The notes below the pieces were generated by a model. That model worked only from the letters and a program-made list of their open reading frames with translations. It did no database searches and was not told the origin of the DNA. This document shows, one piece after another, positions 60,686 to 64,000 of a stretch of DNA of 64,000 bases. The stretch is taken from NCBI RefSeq assembly GCF_014217215.1, contig NZ_CP056080.1, forward strand, positions 992,001 to 1,056,000, read 5' to 3'. Every line of letters begins with the position of its first letter. The first letter of the stretch is position 1. Made by a program: the position numbers and the translations under genes. The DNA comes from Rothia nasimurium. Its GTDB lineage: Bacteria > Actinomycetota > Actinomycetes > Actinomycetales > Micrococcaceae.

Positions 60686-61681
60686 GTGCACCCTGCAGAC
60701 CAGCTACCCACCACCCTCAAAATCGGGGCCTCCACGGTCGACGAAGACCGAGAGTTCGTACGAGCCCTTGAAGCCTTTGAACGCTACCTCACCTACGAGC
60801 TCCACCGCTCACCCCAAACAATTCGGGCCTACGTCTCTGACCTCACCGATTTCTTTGCCCACGCTCGCAGGCACGGCACCACCCACCTCTCCCACATTAC
60901 CCTTGAAGTTATTCGAGACTGGCTAGCCTACCATCACCGCAAACAAGCTGCCCGGAGCTCTATGGCCCGGCGGACCTCGTCCTTGCGGACCTTCTTCACC
61001 TGGGCGGAGGAAGAAGAACTCATCCAAGCCAACCCGGCACTCAAACTCACTACCCCCAAGAAGAGCAACCACCTACCCTCGGTACTCAGCGAAGCCCAGA
61101 TGCAGGCCCTCACCACAACCCTCACAGCAGCTCTGGAGCAGACCCCGCGGGATGCCCGACTCCTGCGACTTCAGGCGGTAGTGGAGCTACTCTACGCCAG
61201 CGGGTTGCGCATCTCAGAGCTCACCGGTCTCGACCTAGCAAGCATTGACCGTCACCAGCGAACCCTGCGCGTGCTGGGTAAGGGCAATAAAGAGCGGGTC
61301 GTGCCCTTTGGGGCCCAGGCTATGCAGGCCCTCAACCGGTGGGTTATGGTAGGACGCCCGCAGTGGCTTCCAGAGATAGAAGAAGCTAAAAGTGCCCTAG
61401 CTCAACACGCCCTCTTCATCGGCCCCCAGGGTAAACGCGCCAACCCCCGGCAGATTCGCCAAGACCTTACCACCCTGCTGGGTACTTTGGGCGATACCGA
61501 AGCCACAGGCGCCCACGTCTTCCGCCATACAGCTGCAACCCACATGGTCGATGGGGGAGCAGACATTAGAGCTGTCCAAGAGTTTCTTGGGCACAGTTCT
61601 TTAGCAACCACCCAGGTCTACACCCACGTCTCGGTAGACCGCCTTGCCCAGGCCTATAGCAGGGCTCACCCCCGGGCCTAA
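60686..61681 (+). CDS. xerC: Tyrosine recombinase XerC
   Basis: A site-specific tyrosine recombinase (331 residues) that resolves chromosome dimers at dif. The core-binding domain lies at about residues 25-115. The catalytic residues are Arg in ASGLRISELTG, His and Arg in HVFRHTAATHM, His in LGHSSLATTQ and the Tyr nucleophile in QVYTHV. GTG 60686 has GGAAGGAG 7 bp upstream and is preferred over ATG 60644, which lacks a site. The position after dprA is usual for actinobacteria. Confidence 0.92.
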   Translation: MHPADQLPTTLKIGASTVDEDREFVRALEAFERYLTYELHRSPQTIRAYVSDLTDFFAHARRHGTTHLSHITLEVIRDWLAYHHRKQAARSSMARRTSSLRTFFTWAEEEELIQANPALKLTTPKKSNHLPSVLSEAQMQALTTTLTAALEQTPRDARLLRLQAVVELLYASGLRISELTGLDLASIDRHQRTLRVLGKGNKERVVPFGAQAMQALNRWVMVGRPQWLPEIEEAKSALAQHALFIGPQGKRANPRQIRQDLTTLLGTLGDTEATGAHVFRHTAATHMVDGGADIRAVQEFLGHSSLATTQVYTHVSVDRLAQAYSRAHPRA

Positions 61682-61713
61682 AGGTAAGGCAGAAGGTATA
61701 GGATGGGAAGACC

Positions 61714-62265
61714 ATGTTTTCACCAGCAGAAAAGACCGGCCAGCCCGTCCCCCTACCGCCAGAGACAACCGGCAACCCTACCGGTGGTTTTATCTTTCTG
61801 CTGGCTATCCCCTCAGCCCTCACAAGCCACGTTACCTGGGCTCTTGAAAATCTCACTGCCCACCGGCTGACCCCCACCTGGCAAGCCCAACCCCAGAAAC
61901 CGGGCTACCACCGTGCAGATATCAGCTGGCAGGGCAACAGCGGGGGAGCCGCCCTCATCGCCTCCACCCTGCGGCACTTCGGGGGCAGCTACTTTGAAAT
62001 CACCGAGCGCCGCACCGCAACCTCCGATGCCTTACGCATCATGCACACCCCAGAACTCGGCATCTGTACCCTACCGGTAGATCTACAGGGCAACTTCACC
62101 GTGACCGAAGACCGCATCCGCTACGCCTTCGAAAAGGCAGCCGGTAATTTTGATGAACTCTATCGGCAGTTCTCTGCGGCTGTTGGCCAGCCCTGGGACG
62201 ACGAACTTGAGCCCCTGCGTCCTAACGCCTCATCGGCCAGTGCTACCGTCAGGCTCCGGGACTAA
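61714..62265 (+). CDS. DUF3145 family protein
   Basis: A 183-residue actinobacterial protein of the DUF3145 family, typically adjacent to fabF and acpP. Visible features are GFIFLLAIPSALTSHVTWAL near the N terminus, WQGNSGGAALIASTLRHFGGSYFEITE in the middle and the RIRYAFEKAAGNFDELYRQF helix near the end. No membrane segment or signal peptide. Function unknown. It is convergent with fabF, separated by a bidirectional terminator. Confidence 0.88.
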   Translation: MFSPAEKTGQPVPLPPETTGNPTGGFIFLLAIPSALTSHVTWALENLTAHRLTPTWQAQPQKPGYHRADISWQGNSGGAALIASTLRHFGGSYFEITERRTATSDALRIMHTPELGICTLPVDLQGNFTVTEDRIRYAFEKAAGNFDELYRQFSAAVGQPWDDELEPLRPNASSASATVRLRD

Positions 62266-62294
62266 GGCAAGAGCACCCGCCCCAGACAGAGCAC

Positions 62295-62346
62295 AGAAAA
62301 GGGCCCTTCTGCCCGAACCAGAGTTCGCGCAGAAGGGCCCTTTCTC
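62295..62346. terminator. Bidirectional terminator between DUF3145 gene and fabF
   Basis: AAAGGGCCCTTCTGC (62298-62312) and its exact complement (62329-62343) flank a 16-nt loop. A-rich and T-rich flanks allow termination both ways. Confidence 0.88.
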
Positions 62347-62367
62347 ACAAGCTAGACCAGCACGGTG

Positions 62368-63639
62368 TTAGTTACTGATGCTACGGAAAGCCGCTACAGC
62401 GTTGTGGCCACCAAAACCAAAGGAGTTCGAGACAGCAACAATCTCACCGGCGGGAAGGTCCCGTGCCTCGGTGACAACGTCGAGGTCAATCTCAGGGTCC
62501 TTGTTCTCCAGGTTAATGGTGCAGGGAGCCTTACGGTGGTAAACCGCAAGAACAGTCAGCACAGCTTCAAGAGCACCGGCACCGCCGAGCAGGTGACCGG
62601 TCATTGACTTGGTTGCAGATACAGCTACCTTGCCGGTGTGCTCCCCGAAGACCTCACGCAGAGCCAGGGACTCGGGGATATCACCCACGGGAGTAGAGGT
62701 TGCGTGCGCATTGACGTGCACTACCTGCTCGGGAGAAATACCGCCATCGGTCAGAGCCTCCTGCAGGGCGCGGGTAGCACCCAGAGCAGCCGGGTCGGGA
62801 GCTGTGATGTGGTGGGCGTCCGCTGAGACGCCGGTGCCAGCCAGCTCCGCGTAGATACGGGCTCCGCGGGCCAGCGCGTGCTCCTCAGATTCAAGAATTA
62901 GCGCAGCACCGCCCTCACCCATCACAAAACCGTCGCGGCCGGTATCGTAGGGGCGGGAAGCACCAGCAGGGTCATCGTTGCGGGTCGATAGGGCCTGCAT
63001 CTTTGCAAAGGCGCCAATCGTCATGGGGTGGATTGCAGCCTCAGAACCACCGGCAATCACCACATCGGCCTTACCCGAGCGAATCAGCATCAGGCCGAGC
63101 TCGAGAGCTTCGGTCGACGATGCGCAGGCGGACACCACGGTCTGGGCAGCGCCACGGGCCTTCAGATTCATCGAGACGGCAGCAGCATTTGAGTTGGGCA
63201 TCAGCATGGGAACCGTCATAGGCAGCATACGGCGAGGGCCCTTCTCGCGCAGAGTATCCCAGGCATCAAGCAGAGTCCACACACCACCGATACCGGTACC
63301 AAAAGCAACCGCGGTCCGCAGCGGATCGCACTCTTCAGCAGCCTCAGCGTCAGGGCCGCTAAAACCGGCGTCCTCCCAGGCCTCACGCGCAGCAACCAAA
63401 GCCAGCTGACCCGAGGGGTCCAGGCGCTTAGCCTCAACCTTAGTCAGGCGGCCCGAATCAACAGCATCTACAGCCACACGGCCAGCAATCGAAACCGGCA
63501 GGTCGAATTCCTCAACCCAGGGCTCTTCAATAGTGGTGATGCCTGAGACACCTGCAAGCGCATTTTCCCAGGTCGTCGGGACATCCCCACCGATGGGGGT
63601 GGTGGCGCCGAGGCCGGTGACCACAACTTTACGAGTCAT
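62368..63639 (-). CDS. fabF: Beta-ketoacyl-ACP synthase II
   Basis: A condensing enzyme (423 residues) that elongates acyl-ACP in type II fatty acid synthesis. The active-site Cys is in VVSACASSTEALELG (about residue 170), and the two catalytic His are in VHVNAHATSTPVGD and later TKSMTGHLLGGAGALEA with its Lys. The NSFGFGGHNA loop ends the protein. ATG 63639 follows GAAGGAA; the open frame beyond it to 63699 would run into the acpP terminator hairpin. It is co-oriented with acpP, but a terminator lies between them. Confidence 0.95.
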   Translation of the reverse strand: MTRKVVVTGLGATTPIGGDVPTTWENALAGVSGITTIEEPWVEEFDLPVSIAGRVAVDAVDSGRLTKVEAKRLDPSGQLALVAAREAWEDAGFSGPDAEAAEECDPLRTAVAFGTGIGGVWTLLDAWDTLREKGPRRMLPMTVPMLMPNSNAAAVSMNLKARGAAQTVVSACASSTEALELGLMLIRSGKADVVIAGGSEAAIHPMTIGAFAKMQALSTRNDDPAGASRPYDTGRDGFVMGEGGAALILESEEHALARGARIYAELAGTGVSADAHHITAPDPAALGATRALQEALTDGGISPEQVVHVNAHATSTPVGDIPESLALREVFGEHTGKVAVSATKSMTGHLLGGAGALEAVLTVLAVYHRKAPCTINLENKDPEIDLDVVTEARDLPAGEIVAVSNSFGFGGHNAVAAFRSISN

Positions 63640-63674
63640 GCTTGATTCCTTCGAATACAGTCTTGGGTTGGGGT

Positions 63675-63720
63675 AAAGAATAAAAAGCAGGTTGGGCACG
63701 ATAAGACCGTGCCCAACCTG
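63675..63720 (-). terminator. Intercistronic terminator between acpP and fabF
   Basis: On the minus strand CAGGTTGGGCACG (63720-63708) pairs perfectly with 63700-63688 over a 7-nt loop, followed by CTTTTTATTCTTT. It lies 12 bp after the acpP stop and about 49 bp before fabF, so most transcripts probably stop here and some read through. Confidence 0.85.
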
Positions 63721-63731
63721 GTCAACGCGAC

Positions 63732-63971
63732 TTAGGCGTTAGCGATGAAGTTAACAGCGTCGCCGACGGTCTTCAGGTTCTTGACCTCTTCGTCGGGAAT
63801 GGTAACGCCGAACTTTTCCTCGGCGTTCACAACGATGGTCATCATTGAGATGGAGTCGATGTCCAGGTCTTCTGTGAAGGACTTCTCGAGCTGGACGTCC
63901 TCAACCTCTACACCGGTCTCTTCGTTCACGATTTCTGCAAGACCTGCGAGGATTTCGTTCTGATCTGCCAT
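63732..63971 (-). CDS. acpP: Acyl carrier protein
   Basis: Acyl carrier protein (79 residues), the carrier of growing acyl chains on 4'-phosphopantetheine. The attachment serine is in LDIDSISMM (DSIS in place of the common DSLD). The protein is strongly acidic with the expected four-helix pattern. GAAGGAG precedes ATG 63971. It lies upstream of fabF on the minus strand; fabH/fabD would be expected outside the window. Confidence 0.96.
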   Translation of the reverse strand: MADQNEILAGLAEIVNEETGVEVEDVQLEKSFTEDLDIDSISMMTIVVNAEEKFGVTIPDEEVKNLKTVGDAVNFIANA

Positions 63972-64000
63972 GATGGCTCCTTCGTCTTAGTATGAGTGGC

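Noticed and set aside
1-64000. CRISPR array, prophage, insertion sequence, rRNA operon or SRP RNA gene
   Set aside because: No regularly spaced repeats, transposase, integrase of phage type (XerC is the housekeeping kind), rRNA-like sequence or SRP RNA hairpin was recognised.

Overview
The window is 64 kb of GC-rich chromosome from a high-GC Gram-positive bacterium. Gene order and content point to the Micrococcales, most likely Micrococcaceae close to Rothia or Micrococcus. The markers are yceD-rpmF-rnc-mutM, smc, ftsY, ffh, rpsP-KH-rimM-trmD-rplS-lepB-rnhB, a DUF3145 gene beside fabF-acpP, actinobacterial DUF3515 and DUF2469 genes, and an oleA-oleBC-oleD cluster with the fused OleBC known from Micrococcus luteus. 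The genus is inferred from memory of gene order, not from a database search. No rRNA, CRISPR array, prophage or insertion sequence was seen.

Layout. 1-1.7 kb: 3' end of gltX, one tRNA-Gln and two identical tRNA-Glu genes. 1.8-5.3 kb: a pair of membrane-anchored dynamin-like GTPases. 5.5-8.5 kb: an IclR-type regulator divergent from leuCD. 8.7-13.1 kb: envelope and lipid genes murA, plsC, gpsA, ddl. 13.2-20.7 kb: DUF3515 lipoprotein, a Pro/Ser/Thr-rich surface protein, thiL, a short DAK2 protein, recG, rsmD and a LURP-one-like protein. 20.7-25.1 kb: aminotransferase, coaD, yceD-rpmF-rnc-mutM. 25.2-30.0 kb: the long-chain olefin cluster on the minus strand, lying between mutM and smc. 30.2-36.3 kb: smc, an MFS exporter and ftsY. 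36.4-38.2 kb: amt-glnB behind GlnR-like boxes. 38.4-42.7 kb: xth and a single-chain restriction-modification enzyme of more AT-rich, foreign-looking composition. 42.8-51.5 kb: ffh, a Nudix hydrolase, a large protein of unknown function, and a sensor kinase/response regulator/ABC-2 exporter module. 51.7-57.2 kb: ribosome and secretion genes rpsP to DUF2469. 57.4-61.7 kb: yraN, comM, dprA, xerC. 61.7-64 kb: DUF3145, fabF, acpP.

How the genes fit together. Most of the window is housekeeping: translation (gltX with its tRNAs, rpsP, rpmF, rplS, rimM, trmD, rsmD), co-translational protein export (ftsY, ffh, two lepB), envelope precursors (murA, ddl, plsC, gpsA), fatty acid synthesis (acpP, fabF), and genome maintenance (recG, mutM, xth, smc, rnhB, dprA, xerC). 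The olefin cluster draws on fatty acyl chains made by the fab pathway. The accessory parts are the restriction-modification gene, the two-component/ABC module and the olefin cluster.

The most notable non-coding signals are: a perfect 19-bp inverted repeat inside the 5' coding region of rnc (candidate RNase III self-cleavage site); a cloverleaf-like 100-nt element between mutM and oleD; a structured rplS leader; GlnR-type boxes before amt; a terminator between acpP and fabF; a likely AUU start for yceD; and several genes whose -10 box sits exactly where a leaderless mRNA would need it.
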